Under the pieces are notes generated by a model. That model was not told the origin of the DNA. It worked only from the letters and a program-made list of their open reading frames with translations, and searched no databases. The position numbers and the translations under genes were made by a program. Of a stretch of DNA of 64,000 nucleotides, positions 49,953 to 57,929 are shown one piece after another; the stretch's first letter is position 1; every line of letters starts with the position of its first letter. The stretch comes from CBDBLK01 sp965243145 (GTDB taxonomy: Bacteria > Bdellovibrionota > Bacteriovoracia > Bacteriovoracales > Bacteriovoracaceae): contig CBDEUB010000002.1 of assembly GCA_965243145.1 (NCBI GenBank), positions 62,001 to 126,000 of the forward strand, read 5' to 3'.

Positions 49953-52256
49953 TTAATTCCTCCGGCGGGAATGGCCGCCGCCCCGGCGATCGCCTCCCCT
50001 GTCGTCTCTATTTCTGTCTCTGCCTCTGTCGCGATCCCGGCCCCGATCCCAGTCTCGGCCGCCACCGTCTCGCTCCCGGCCGCGAAAATGGCCGTCTTGG
50101 GGAGGCCTCTCGGAGGCGGGTTTGGGGGTGTAGTCCGGGCGCGCTTGCAAAGGTTGCACTTGCTTGATGGAAAACTTGAGCCGTCCCAGGTGGTCGATTT
50201 CTGTCACCTTAATTTGCACTTTGTCTCCCTCCTGCAAATATTCCTCTACATCGTTCACCCGTTGATCGGTGATTTCGCTGATGTGAACCAGTCCCGAAAC
50301 CCCCGGGGCCAAATCCACAAAGGCCCCGTACTCTTTCACCGTGGCCACAGTGGCCTCGTAGTTTTGGCCGATTTCCGGGCCATTGACTTGCAACTGGCAC
50401 AGGGCCACGCAGTCCACCAGGGCCTGGCGGTCTTGTCCCAGGACTTTGACCGTGCCGTCGTCGTCGATGTTGATCTCCACTTGAAAATTTTCTTGCAGGG
50501 CCTTGATATTTTTGCCCCCGGGGCCGATCAAGGCCCCGATTTTGTCGCTGGGAATGTGGAAGACTTCCATGCGCGGAACGCCCTCTTTAAAATCTTTTCT
50601 CTGCACCGAAATGCTCTTGGCCATTTCGTTCAAAATGTGCAGTCTCCCCTGGCGCGCTTGTTCCATCGCCGCTTGCATAATCTCGCTTTTGAGTCCGGCG
50701 ATCTTGATGTCCATTTGAATGGCGGTAACCCCCTCGGCAGTACCCGCCACTTTGAAGTCCATGTCTCCCAAGTGGTCTTCATCCCCCAAAATGTCGGTCA
50801 GGATTTTAAAGCGCTCGCCGTCGGTGATAAGTCCCATGGCAATGCCCGCCACCGGGGCGGCCAGGGGCACACCGGCGTCCATCAACGCCATGGAGGCGGA
50901 ACACACCGAACCCATGGAGGAGGAGCCGTTGGACTCCAAAACTTCGCACACTACCCGGGTGGTGTGGCCAAAGTCGTCTTCGGAGGGCATAACCGCCTTG
51001 ACCGCCCGTTCGGCCAGGTTGCCGTGGCCCAATTCGCGCCTTCCCACTCCGCGCACTCCGCGCGCTTCCCCCACCGAATAGGGGGGAAAGTTGTAGTGCA
51101 AATAAAAGCGGGAGTAGGACAGGCCCGTGATCCGATCCACCATTTGCTCGCCGGTTTTCCCCCCCAGTGTGGCCGCCGCCAAAACTTGGGTTTCCCCGCG
51201 GGTGAACAGGGCCGAGCCGTGGGGGGCGTCCAGCACCGAAATTTCGGTTTCGATGGGCCGCACTTGGGTGATGCCCCGGCCAGCGATGCGCTTTTCCCGC
51301 TCTAAAATATCTTCCCGCATGGCGCGGTAGAGAAGGGTGTCCACCCCCTGATAGGCCTCGGCGGCGAAGGCCGCATTGTCGTCCAATCCAAAGGCGGCGG
51401 GGTTTTCCTTGATCGCCCCGGCGACGCGATCCGTGAGATCGTGGATACAGCGCTGGCGCTCCATCTTGTCGTCGGTGGAGAGGGCGGTTTGCACCTCTGC
51501 GGAATAGTCCTGGGCGACTTTGGCCAGCAAGGTTTGGTTGGCGGCAACCGAGGTAAACGGCCGTTTGGTGCGGCCAACTTCTCCCTGTATTTGCTCCACC
51601 AGGGAGACAAATTCTCTGATCTGTTGGTGTCCGTAGTTTATGGCCGCCAGCAGTTCGCTTTCGGGAATGATTTTGGCCTCTCCCTCGACCATCAAAATGG
51701 CATCCCGGGAGGCCGCCACCACCAACTCCAAGTCGGATTTTTCCCACTGTTCCTGGGCCGGATTGAGCACCAACTCCCCGTCTATGCGGCCGACCTTGCA
51801 GGTGCCGATGGGGCCGCTCCAGGGAATGTCGGAAACGGAGAGGGCCACGGAAGTTCCCAGCGCCGCCAACACCTCGGGGTCGGATTCGGGGCGGTAGGAG
51901 AGCACCGTACAACTCACTACCGTGTCGCACAGATAGCCCTCGGGAAAGAGCGGGCGGATGGGGCGGTCGATGAGGCGGGCGTTGAGAGTCTCCTGGTCGC
52001 TGGGCCGGCCTTCGCGCTTTCTAAAGCCCCCCAAAAATTTTCCGGCGGAATAAAATTTTTCGGTGTACTCCACCAACAGCGGAAAAAAGTCTTGGCCAGC
52101 TTTGGCCTCCCGGGCCGAGCACACGGTGACCAGGACTTGAGTGCCACCGCAGCTCACCAGGGCCGCGCCGTCGGCCTGTTTGGCCAGTCGGCCAGTTTCA
52201 ACAGTGACAGGTTTCCCACCATAGGTGAGATTCCAGGTTTTCTTACCTCGATTCAT
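49953..52256 (-). CDS. pnp: polyribonucleotide nucleotidyltransferase
   Basis: 767 residues from ATG 52256 (MNRGKKTWNL) with GAGGAG upstream. Phosphorolytic 3'-5' exoribonuclease of the degradosome. Two RNase PH domains (FFPLLVEYTEKFYSAGKFLG and FYLHYNFPPYSVGEARGVRG), KH domain (IGALIGPGGKNIKALQE), S1 domain (VKEYGAFVDLAPGVSGLVHI). The C-terminal tail after S1 is unusual: about 55 residues rich in Arg, Asp and Gly (RDRDRGRDRNRDDRGGDRRG), RGG-like. Confidence 0.97.
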   Translation of the reverse strand: MNRGKKTWNLTYGGKPVTVETGRLAKQADGAALVSCGGTQVLVTVCSAREAKAGQDFFPLLVEYTEKFYSAGKFLGGFRKREGRPSDQETLNARLIDRPIRPLFPEGYLCDTVVSCTVLSYRPESDPEVLAALGTSVALSVSDIPWSGPIGTCKVGRIDGELVLNPAQEQWEKSDLELVVAASRDAILMVEGEAKIIPESELLAAINYGHQQIREFVSLVEQIQGEVGRTKRPFTSVAANQTLLAKVAQDYSAEVQTALSTDDKMERQRCIHDLTDRVAGAIKENPAAFGLDDNAAFAAEAYQGVDTLLYRAMREDILEREKRIAGRGITQVRPIETEISVLDAPHGSALFTRGETQVLAAATLGGKTGEQMVDRITGLSYSRFYLHYNFPPYSVGEARGVRGVGRRELGHGNLAERAVKAVMPSEDDFGHTTRVVCEVLESNGSSSMGSVCSASMALMDAGVPLAAPVAGIAMGLITDGERFKILTDILGDEDHLGDMDFKVAGTAEGVTAIQMDIKIAGLKSEIMQAAMEQARQGRLHILNEMAKSISVQRKDFKEGVPRMEVFHIPSDKIGALIGPGGKNIKALQENFQVEINIDDDGTVKVLGQDRQALVDCVALCQLQVNGPEIGQNYEATVATVKEYGAFVDLAPGVSGLVHISEITDQRVNDVEEYLQEGDKVQIKVTEIDHLGRLKFSIKQVQPLQARPDYTPKPASERPPQDGHFRGRERDGGGRDWDRGRDRDRGRDRNRDDRGGDRRGGGHSRRRN

Positions 52257-52411
52257 TGGGTTTCTCCTCTTTGAGGTTGGGGAGGAGAGGGGATTTGAGC
52301 GGGTGGATACTTTCCAAAGAATAATTTTCGCCCTCAAACGGCCGGTCTGAAAGCGGCAAGTATCCTCTGAAAAATGGCCTCGGTTCCGTCCCCTGTTCCT
52401 CTGGGTTGTTT

Positions 52412-52690
52412 TTATTTTCTCAGGTTGAGTTCCTTGATCAGTTCGCGGTAGCGGCCCTCGTCCCGTCGCTTATAGTAGCGCAGTAGGGAGCGCCGCTGGC
52501 CGACCATTTTGTAAAGTCCACGGCCCGAGTGAAAGTCGTGGGCGTGTTGGTTAAAGTGATCTTTGAGGCCATTGATTCTCTGGGTGAGAAGGGCGATTTG
52601 AACTGCGCTGCATCCAGCGTCATTTTCTCCCGCACCAAATTTTTGGCCAAATTTTTTAATGGTTTCGTTCTTTTGTAATGCTGAAAGCAT
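52412..52690 (-). CDS. rpsO: ribosomal protein S15
   Basis: 92 residues. Binds 16S rRNA helix 22 region. Core QIALLTQRINGLKDHFNQHA and LLRYYKRRDEGRYRELIKEL are characteristic; the N-terminus (MLSALQKNETIKKFG) is normal. GAGGAGAAGACT gives a strong RBS. rpsO-pnp order is the classical one. Confidence 0.97.
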   Translation of the reverse strand: MLSALQKNETIKKFGQKFGAGENDAGCSAVQIALLTQRINGLKDHFNQHAHDFHSGRGLYKMVGQRRSLLRYYKRRDEGRYRELIKELNLRK

Positions 52691-52712
52691 AGTCTTCTCC
52701 TCTCATCAGTGC

Positions 52713-52739
52713 CCACACTTCAGGCCATCTTGTGGCGAC
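52713..52739 (-). repeat. solitary right end of repeat element R1
   Basis: On the minus strand this reads ACAAGATGGCCTGAAGTGTG and then GGCACTG, matching the last 27 bases of R1 (14053-14079) almost fully. It fills the gap between rpoH and rpsO. No left end is seen; it would have to lie inside rpoH. Confidence 0.65.
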
Positions 52740-52742
52740 AAT

Positions 52743-53672
52743 TTAGCGGATGTATTGGCCCATGTAAAGCTTTAATTTTTGCATCAGGCGCGCCTCGATT
52801 TGGCGGATGCGCTCGCGGCTCACCCCGTACTCGGAGGCGATTGATTGTAAGCTGGGGGGCACTTCGCTGAGCAGGCGCTTTTGAAAAATGTCCCGATCCC
52901 GTGGGCGCAGTCCAGCAATAAACTGTTGCAGGTGTTCCTCCAGAATGGCCAGTCCTTGCTGCTCTGCGACGACATCCTCTGGCCCCGGGGAGGGGTCGGG
53001 CAAAAAATTGTCCAGAGAACTGCCCCCACCCACATCCCCGCCGGTTTTGCTGGGGGCCTGCAAACTGAGGTCGCCGGAGTGTTGCAACCGCTCTTGGACG
53101 ATGCCCACCGCCTTTTCGCTGACCCCCAAATTCTGTGCGATGAGCTTGTTGTCGGGGGTCTGCCCCTGGGCCTCCAGTCGCTCCTTTTCCCGCATCAAAT
53201 TGAAAAAGAGTTTCTTTTGCTCGTTGGTGGTGCCCACTTTGACCAGGCGGAAATTGTCCAGGATAAATTTGAGAATGTAGGACTTGATCCACCAAGAGGC
53301 GTAGTAGCTCAGTTTGGCCCCCTTGTCGGGGTCGTACTTGGACACCGCCTTCATCAGGCCGATATTGCCCTCCTGGATCAAGTCCATCACATTTTGCCAT
53401 GCGGTGCGGTATTCCATGGCGATTTTGGCCACCAGGCGCAGATTGTGGAGCACCAGCTTTTTGGCCACTTCTACTTCGCCGGTTTCTTTCAGGGCGCGGG
53501 TGAGTTCCCTCTCCTGTTCTTCGCTCAAGAGGGGATAGCGGCCAATTTGTTGCAGGTAGTGATCCAGGGCCTCGCGCTTTCTTTTCCCCGGAACTTTGCC
53601 GGGAATCAGGCCACTCTTGGGGCGAAGTACGGGCAGGGAGGCGGTGCGATTAATGGGAGGTTTTTTGGCCAT
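52743..53672 (-). CDS. rpoH: RNA polymerase sigma factor, RpoH-like
   Basis: 309 residues. Sigma region 2.1-2.4: AKKLVLHNLRLVAKIAMEYR, DLIQEGNIGLMKAVSKYDPD, ASWWIKSYILKFIL; RpoH-box-like segment KKLFFNLMREKERLEAQG (the RpoH box is Q(R/K)KLFFNLR); region 4.2 ends YGVSRERIRQIEARLMQKLK. It directs heat-shock or stress promoters. The N-terminal 42 codons are duplicated at 54970-55094, and 28 bases precede the ATG before the SDH_sah-like gene ends, so its native promoter may be displaced. Confidence 0.93.
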   Translation of the reverse strand: MAKKPPINRTASLPVLRPKSGLIPGKVPGKRKREALDHYLQQIGRYPLLSEEQERELTRALKETGEVEVAKKLVLHNLRLVAKIAMEYRTAWQNVMDLIQEGNIGLMKAVSKYDPDKGAKLSYYASWWIKSYILKFILDNFRLVKVGTTNEQKKLFFNLMREKERLEAQGQTPDNKLIAQNLGVSEKAVGIVQERLQHSGDLSLQAPSKTGGDVGGGSSLDNFLPDPSPGPEDVVAEQQGLAILEEHLQQFIAGLRPRDRDIFQKRLLSEVPPSLQSIASEYGVSRERIRQIEARLMQKLKLYMGQYIR

Positions 53673-53699
53673 CTTGGGTGTAAGTCGTGACGAAAAAGA

Positions 53700-54575
53700 T
53701 TAAATATGTTGTTTGCCCCAATGAGTTCCTCGGCCATTTTCAAAAATTTTTATGAAGGGAGTAAGTTCATGCATAACTTTCAAACAAAGGAAAAAATCCC
53801 ACACGAGGTCTCGAATATCATCTTCAAAAAGAGCGACTTTTAATCCAAGTTTTTGGACTTCCCGAAAAAATATTGGACGACTATGGGATTTATGTGTGTC
53901 ATAGTCTGAGAAAAAAGAAACGATTCCAGCTATTGTCTTTTCGTCAGCATGGCCCTTGAACATATATTTCTTGGGCCAGTCTTCTACCACCTGTTTGCCT
54001 CTGACTTCGACATCTTTGCAAATTTCAAAGATATGGAGGTCGTATTTTTGAATGAGCGGAAGATAAATTGGGATGGCCTTGGGGCCATCTTCTTTTAATT
54101 TTTCTTTTACGGCATCGAAAGCATTTAATATGCTTCTTGCAGGGATGCCATTAATTTGTGGATCAATAGGCCCTAGCGCTCCACGCTCATCCATTAAAAT
54201 TTCATCTCCGGAGAGGGCAATCATGGTAGCAGCACTAAAGGCAGAACCTGGAATAAAAAACCTTATGTGTTGAAATTTATTTCTAAGAACTTCTACTATT
54301 CTTTGAGCAGCAGCGAGGTCTCCGCCCGGACTTTCTATGAGTACATCAAGATTATTTTCTGTAAGGCCAGTAGTCAAATCTGAAAAACCAATAATATCGT
54401 CTGAAACGATTTGGTTAGAGGCCTCTCTTGGGGCATCTAATTTGGTACTGTAGACGATTAAAGGACGCCCAGTTTTTTTCTCAATTTGTTTGATAAGATT
54501 CTGTCTTTTCTTATACAGCTTTTGGCCATCAATTGTGCCACTGCGGACACTATCGAGAAGTTCTTGGTATTTCAC
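53700..54575 (-). CDS. ClpP/crotonase-fold serine protease (SDH_sah-like)
   Basis: 291 residues, AT-rich. Serine-dehydrogenase-proteinase type: DVLIESPGGDLAAAQRIVEV, then FFIPGSAFSAATMIALSGDE (serine nucleophile within FSAATM), and MDERGALGPIDPQI, the SppA/ClpP-like core. No signal peptide or membrane helix is visible, so it would act in the cytoplasm. Start overlaps a 73-residue gene by ATGA. The pair forms an insert bounded by rpoH 5' sequence. Substrate unknown. Confidence 0.8.
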   Translation of the reverse strand: MKYQELLDSVRSGTIDGQKLYKKRQNLIKQIEKKTGRPLIVYSTKLDAPREASNQIVSDDIIGFSDLTTGLTENNLDVLIESPGGDLAAAQRIVEVLRNKFQHIRFFIPGSAFSAATMIALSGDEILMDERGALGPIDPQINGIPARSILNAFDAVKEKLKEDGPKAIPIYLPLIQKYDLHIFEICKDVEVRGKQVVEDWPKKYMFKGHADEKTIAGIVSFFSDYDTHKSHSRPIFFREVQKLGLKVALFEDDIRDLVWDFFLCLKVMHELTPFIKIFENGRGTHWGKQHI

Positions 54576-54793
54576 GCCGTTTTAAGATCAAATTCTGTGG
54601 TCGTTAGGGAAGTTTGGTTAAATTCAGCAGTGGAAGTGCGTTCGATTGATGTTTGGGCCGCAGGCCTTTGCTCTATGGCCTTTACGGCCTCTTTGTAAGT
54701 TTTCATAGTTTCACCAAAAATGCGCAGAATCTCCTGAAAATCGGGATTTTCTTCGAGGTATTTTTCCATTTCTTTTTCCAAGTATTTTCGCAT
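54572..54793 (-). CDS. small charged partner of the ClpP-like protease
   Basis: 73 residues. N-terminal helix MRKYLEKEMEKYLEENPDFQ followed by RIFGETMKTYKEAVKAIEQR, and a Thr/Ser-rich C-terminus (TSIERTSTAEFNQTSLTTTE). Coiled-coil-like, no known domain. Four-base overlap with the protease implies coupled translation; it could be an adaptor or regulator of it (inference). Confidence 0.55.
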   Translation of the reverse strand: MRKYLEKEMEKYLEENPDFQEILRIFGETMKTYKEAVKAIEQRPAAQTSIERTSTAEFNQTSLTTTEFDLKTA

Positions 54794-54914
54794 TTCATTT
54801 TTCCAGTAAAAATGTTTTTTATTTTAATAAATCTGGATCATTAAAGTATATAATAACATTGAGTTTAATCCGAGTAAATCCTTATTTTTAATACTTTGCA
54901 CCAATGCCTGCAAT
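54794..54914. other. AT-rich gap, likely promoter of the insert
   Basis: Very AT-rich and without an open frame; on the minus strand it would hold the promoter for the 73-residue gene and protease. I see no repeat. Confidence 0.3.
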
Positions 54915-55094
54915 TCAATTTAAGTTATTGATTTTGTTGACTTTGGTGTGTCTCGGTACATTCGATTTATGTTGCAGGTAGTGATCCAGGGCCTCGCGCT
55001 TTCTTTTCCCCGGAACTTTGCCGGGAATCAGGCCACTCTTGGGGCGAAGTACGGGCAGGGAGGCGGTGCGATTAATGGGAGGTTTTTTTGTCAT
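54915..55094 (-). pseudogene. rpoH: duplicate fragment of the rpoH 5' end
   Basis: The 125 bp 54970-55094 repeat 53548-53672 (first 42 codons of rpoH) with only two changes at the start codon end (MTKKPP versus MAKKPP). After HYLQ the frame leaves homology and ends 19 codons later. It has its own RBS (AGAGGGAGAA), perhaps the original rpoH leader. Confidence 0.9.
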
Positions 55095-55196
55095 TTCTCC
55101 CTCTATACCACAAAAATAAACCAAAACCGGACTCTATTTTTTTATTGATAGGCAAAATACTCCGGTGGTTGGTGGGGTTGGTTTATAATAAGGGAG

Positions 55197-57917
55197 ATGA
55201 GAGTCGGCAGGTTATTTAACGCCCCCCCCCGAAAGGTTCTCCTAAGTTTAAGAGCAAAGAGTGGTTTTGCCCTGATAGGGGTGTTTGCGCTGGGAGCAGT
55301 GGTGGCGTATTCGTCGTCGAAGATGCTCCACCGTGCGATTCTGCAACAAAAGGTAACGATTGATTTCAAGGCAAAGTTTGATCGGGGAGCGCTTTTCCGG
55401 CAAATCTCCATGAGGATGTCGAACCACTACTCATGTTTGAGTACTTTGGGTGGATTGGGTGCCAGTATTGTGGACGGGCAGAGTCTTACGGGGATTAAGA
55501 ATCGTGTGGGGCAGTCCAGTTTTTTAGTGGGGCAGAAGTACGGGCGGAATAATAACTCGGTTATTTTTGTTTCTGCAAAGTTGACTAATTTGTCTGGGAA
55601 TAGTGTGGACTTGGAAGTGGTGCTGGCGATGTGGAATAAGCTCAGCAAGAAGACGGGGAACAGGAAGAGGAAAGTGTACCCCTTAACCTTTAGTGGTACT
55701 CGCAACAACATTACGGGTTGCCATTTGAGGAACTCGAACTTGATCGCCGAGTCGAATGAGGAGCTGTGTCGGAATATCAAGGGTATGGAGTGGGATGCGG
55801 TTGGGAAGAAGTGCAAGTACAAGTTTCTGCCGACTGATCCGAGTAAGGCATCCAGGGGATTTAGTTCTCTGGGGATAGTTCAAGACTGTGACCCTATTTG
55901 GACACCGGATCACCGCAATTGGTGTGGTGGTGAGACGGTGAGGCAGAGTAATGGTTGTGGAGGGACTAGGGACGGGATGGGGACGAAACCGTCGAAGTGG
56001 AGTCCTGAGAGGGGACTTTACTGCGATGATGCGACTTTTACTCAGACGGAGGGATGCTGCCGTGGATATTCTAACTGTTTAAAGGACACCCGCACGGTTA
56101 CGGGGAGCAATATCACTCCCTGGGCACCGGAAAGGAGTGTGTACTGTCCCGGAGAAAGTTTTACCCAGACTCGTCCCTGCTGTGCGACGGGAGTCACCAA
56201 CACCAACAATTGCCAGAGCAGTCGCAATACGACGGGCACCAGTCCCGCTCCCTGGATTCCCAACAGGAACCTTTATTGTGCTGGCGCAAGTTTTACTCAA
56301 ACCAGGGCATGTTGTCTTTCTGGCGTTACCAGCACCAATAATTGCGTGGACAGTAGAACGACAACGGGGACAAAGAATCCCCCTTGGACGCCCTCGCCGG
56401 GCACCAAGTGCCGTGGGGTGAATTTTACTCAAACCCGGGCGTGTTGTCCTTCGGGCGTTACCAGCACCAACAATTGTTCCGATAGTCGATCGGCGGTGGG
56501 CACTAAGTGTTGTGCTACTTGCAATCCCAATTTCACTCTAAATACAAATACTTGTACTTGTGAATGTAACAGGAGTTGTAGTGCCGATTTTACTTTGGAT
56601 AGTAGCACTTGTTCGTGTAAGTGTACCAAGACTTGTCCTTATGGACAAACCTTGGATAGCAGCACTTGCACTTGCAAGGCAGCGTGTCCGGGAACTAATT
56701 GCAGTGGCAATTTTAATGTCAATTTCAACACCTGTTCTTGTGAGTGCAATCACACTTGTAATGCCAATTTCACTTTGGACAGCAATTCCTGTTCGTGCAA
56801 GTGCAACAAAAGCTGTTCGGTGGGACAGGTTTTGGACAACAGCACTTGCACCTGCAAGGCAGCGTGTCCGGGGACGACATGCCAGTCTCCCAAAGTCATA
56901 GATTACAATAGTTGTTCGTGTAAGTGTAACAACGCTTGCGGTTCTGATTTTACCGGACAGGATTCCAACACTTGTGCCTGTCAATGCAATAAGAATTGTC
57001 CTACAGGGCAGGCGTTGGATTCCTCGACTTGTACTTGCAGCGCCGCCTGTCCGGGGCTTAATTGTAATCTGCCTAAGCGTCCCGATTATGCGAGTTGCTC
57101 TTGTAAATGCCGTCCTTGCAACTCCCCTTGGACTGGGGTAAATCCCAATACCTGTGTCTGCCAATGTAATAAAAGTTGCCCCGGACAACAGTTTTTAGAT
57201 TCGGCGACTTGCACTTGTAAGACTCCAACATGTAATTCTGGTTATACCTGGGATACAAATTCCAACTCCTGCAAGTGCACCAGAACTTGCACCAGTCCGC
57301 AGACCTTGGATTCGGCGACTTGCACTTGTAGGGCACCTTGTAATAAAACTTGCAACAAATATGGACAGACCCTCGATTTGACCACTTGTCAATGTGGCTG
57401 CATATCGGAAGGTGACCCTCTTAGTAGAGAAAGGTGGGTAAACAACTCATCATCATCTGGGTGTGGTTGGAGGAGACGATGCTATAATTATGGTGATCGG
57501 CCCAATTATGATTTTGGCCCTTGCAGTTCTGCCAATAATCCGTGCACCACTCTCTTTTGGGGCAAATGTCTCAATTATGCGCAGTGTGGTTCGGCCAATT
57601 TGACTTGTAATCAGGGTACGCCAATCAAGCACCCCGATTTACCATCGAATATGTGGTTGTGCACCCACCAATATCCAGATGGAACAGTCCATGGCGATTT
57701 AACATACCGCCTGTTTAACACAGGTGGCCCAAAAACTGGTACTAATCCTAGAGGATTGATTTGTCCTAATCCTAATAATCATTTTCGAGGCACAGGGAAA
57801 GCTTATCGTTTTCAGATTGGGGCCTGTGAGTCAAATTCCACTTGTAAGAATTGCAATAAAATTTGTTCCTCCGGGCAGTATTTGGATGCGGCGACTTGCG
57901 CTTGTAAGACACCTTAA
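55197..57917 (+). CDS. prepilin-like protein with long Cys-rich repeat region
   Basis: 906 residues. N-terminal class III-like signal: basic start, then SG-FALIGVFALGAVVAYSSSK, pilin-type helix but with Gly instead of Glu at +5. Residues 40-225 are a pilin-like globular part. From about 240 come five units of roughly 45 residues (W-x-P...YC-x-G-x2-FTQTRxCC-x-SGVT-TNNC), then about 14 units of 17-22 residues with C-x-C-x-C and GQxLDSSTC. The end (CKNCNKICSSGQYLDAATCA) resembles the repeats. Probably a surface adhesin or disulfide-stabilised stalk (inference). ATG follows AGGGAG with almost no spacing. No GGCC in the first 2.3 kb. Confidence 0.8.
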   Translation: MRVGRLFNAPPRKVLLSLRAKSGFALIGVFALGAVVAYSSSKMLHRAILQQKVTIDFKAKFDRGALFRQISMRMSNHYSCLSTLGGLGASIVDGQSLTGIKNRVGQSSFLVGQKYGRNNNSVIFVSAKLTNLSGNSVDLEVVLAMWNKLSKKTGNRKRKVYPLTFSGTRNNITGCHLRNSNLIAESNEELCRNIKGMEWDAVGKKCKYKFLPTDPSKASRGFSSLGIVQDCDPIWTPDHRNWCGGETVRQSNGCGGTRDGMGTKPSKWSPERGLYCDDATFTQTEGCCRGYSNCLKDTRTVTGSNITPWAPERSVYCPGESFTQTRPCCATGVTNTNNCQSSRNTTGTSPAPWIPNRNLYCAGASFTQTRACCLSGVTSTNNCVDSRTTTGTKNPPWTPSPGTKCRGVNFTQTRACCPSGVTSTNNCSDSRSAVGTKCCATCNPNFTLNTNTCTCECNRSCSADFTLDSSTCSCKCTKTCPYGQTLDSSTCTCKAACPGTNCSGNFNVNFNTCSCECNHTCNANFTLDSNSCSCKCNKSCSVGQVLDNSTCTCKAACPGTTCQSPKVIDYNSCSCKCNNACGSDFTGQDSNTCACQCNKNCPTGQALDSSTCTCSAACPGLNCNLPKRPDYASCSCKCRPCNSPWTGVNPNTCVCQCNKSCPGQQFLDSATCTCKTPTCNSGYTWDTNSNSCKCTRTCTSPQTLDSATCTCRAPCNKTCNKYGQTLDLTTCQCGCISEGDPLSRERWVNNSSSSGCGWRRRCYNYGDRPNYDFGPCSSANNPCTTLFWGKCLNYAQCGSANLTCNQGTPIKHPDLPSNMWLCTHQYPDGTVHGDLTYRLFNTGGPKTGTNPRGLICPNPNNHFRGTGKAYRFQIGACESNSTCKNCNKICSSGQYLDAATCACKTP
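55222..55230 (+). repeat. nine-C homopolymer tract in the start of a surface-protein gene
   Basis: G followed by nine C residues, codons 9-12 of the 55197 gene. Gain or loss of one C would shift frame after 11 residues. A typical slipped-strand contingency tract in type and place. Confidence 0.75.
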
Positions 57918-57929
57918 AGTGTGGCCGTT

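Noticed and set aside
49941..51305. Plus-strand frame of 454 codons opposite pnp
   Set aside because: Antisense shadow of pnp in GC-rich DNA; His/Gly/Val-rich composition is typical of shadow frames.
54915..55124. Functional small protein from the rpoH fragment
   Set aside because: It is only the first 42 codons of rpoH plus an unrelated 19-codon run-off; no domain is complete.
56000..57900. CRISPR or satellite array in the Cys-rich gene
   Set aside because: Repetition is at protein level, with variable unit length and an open frame throughout.
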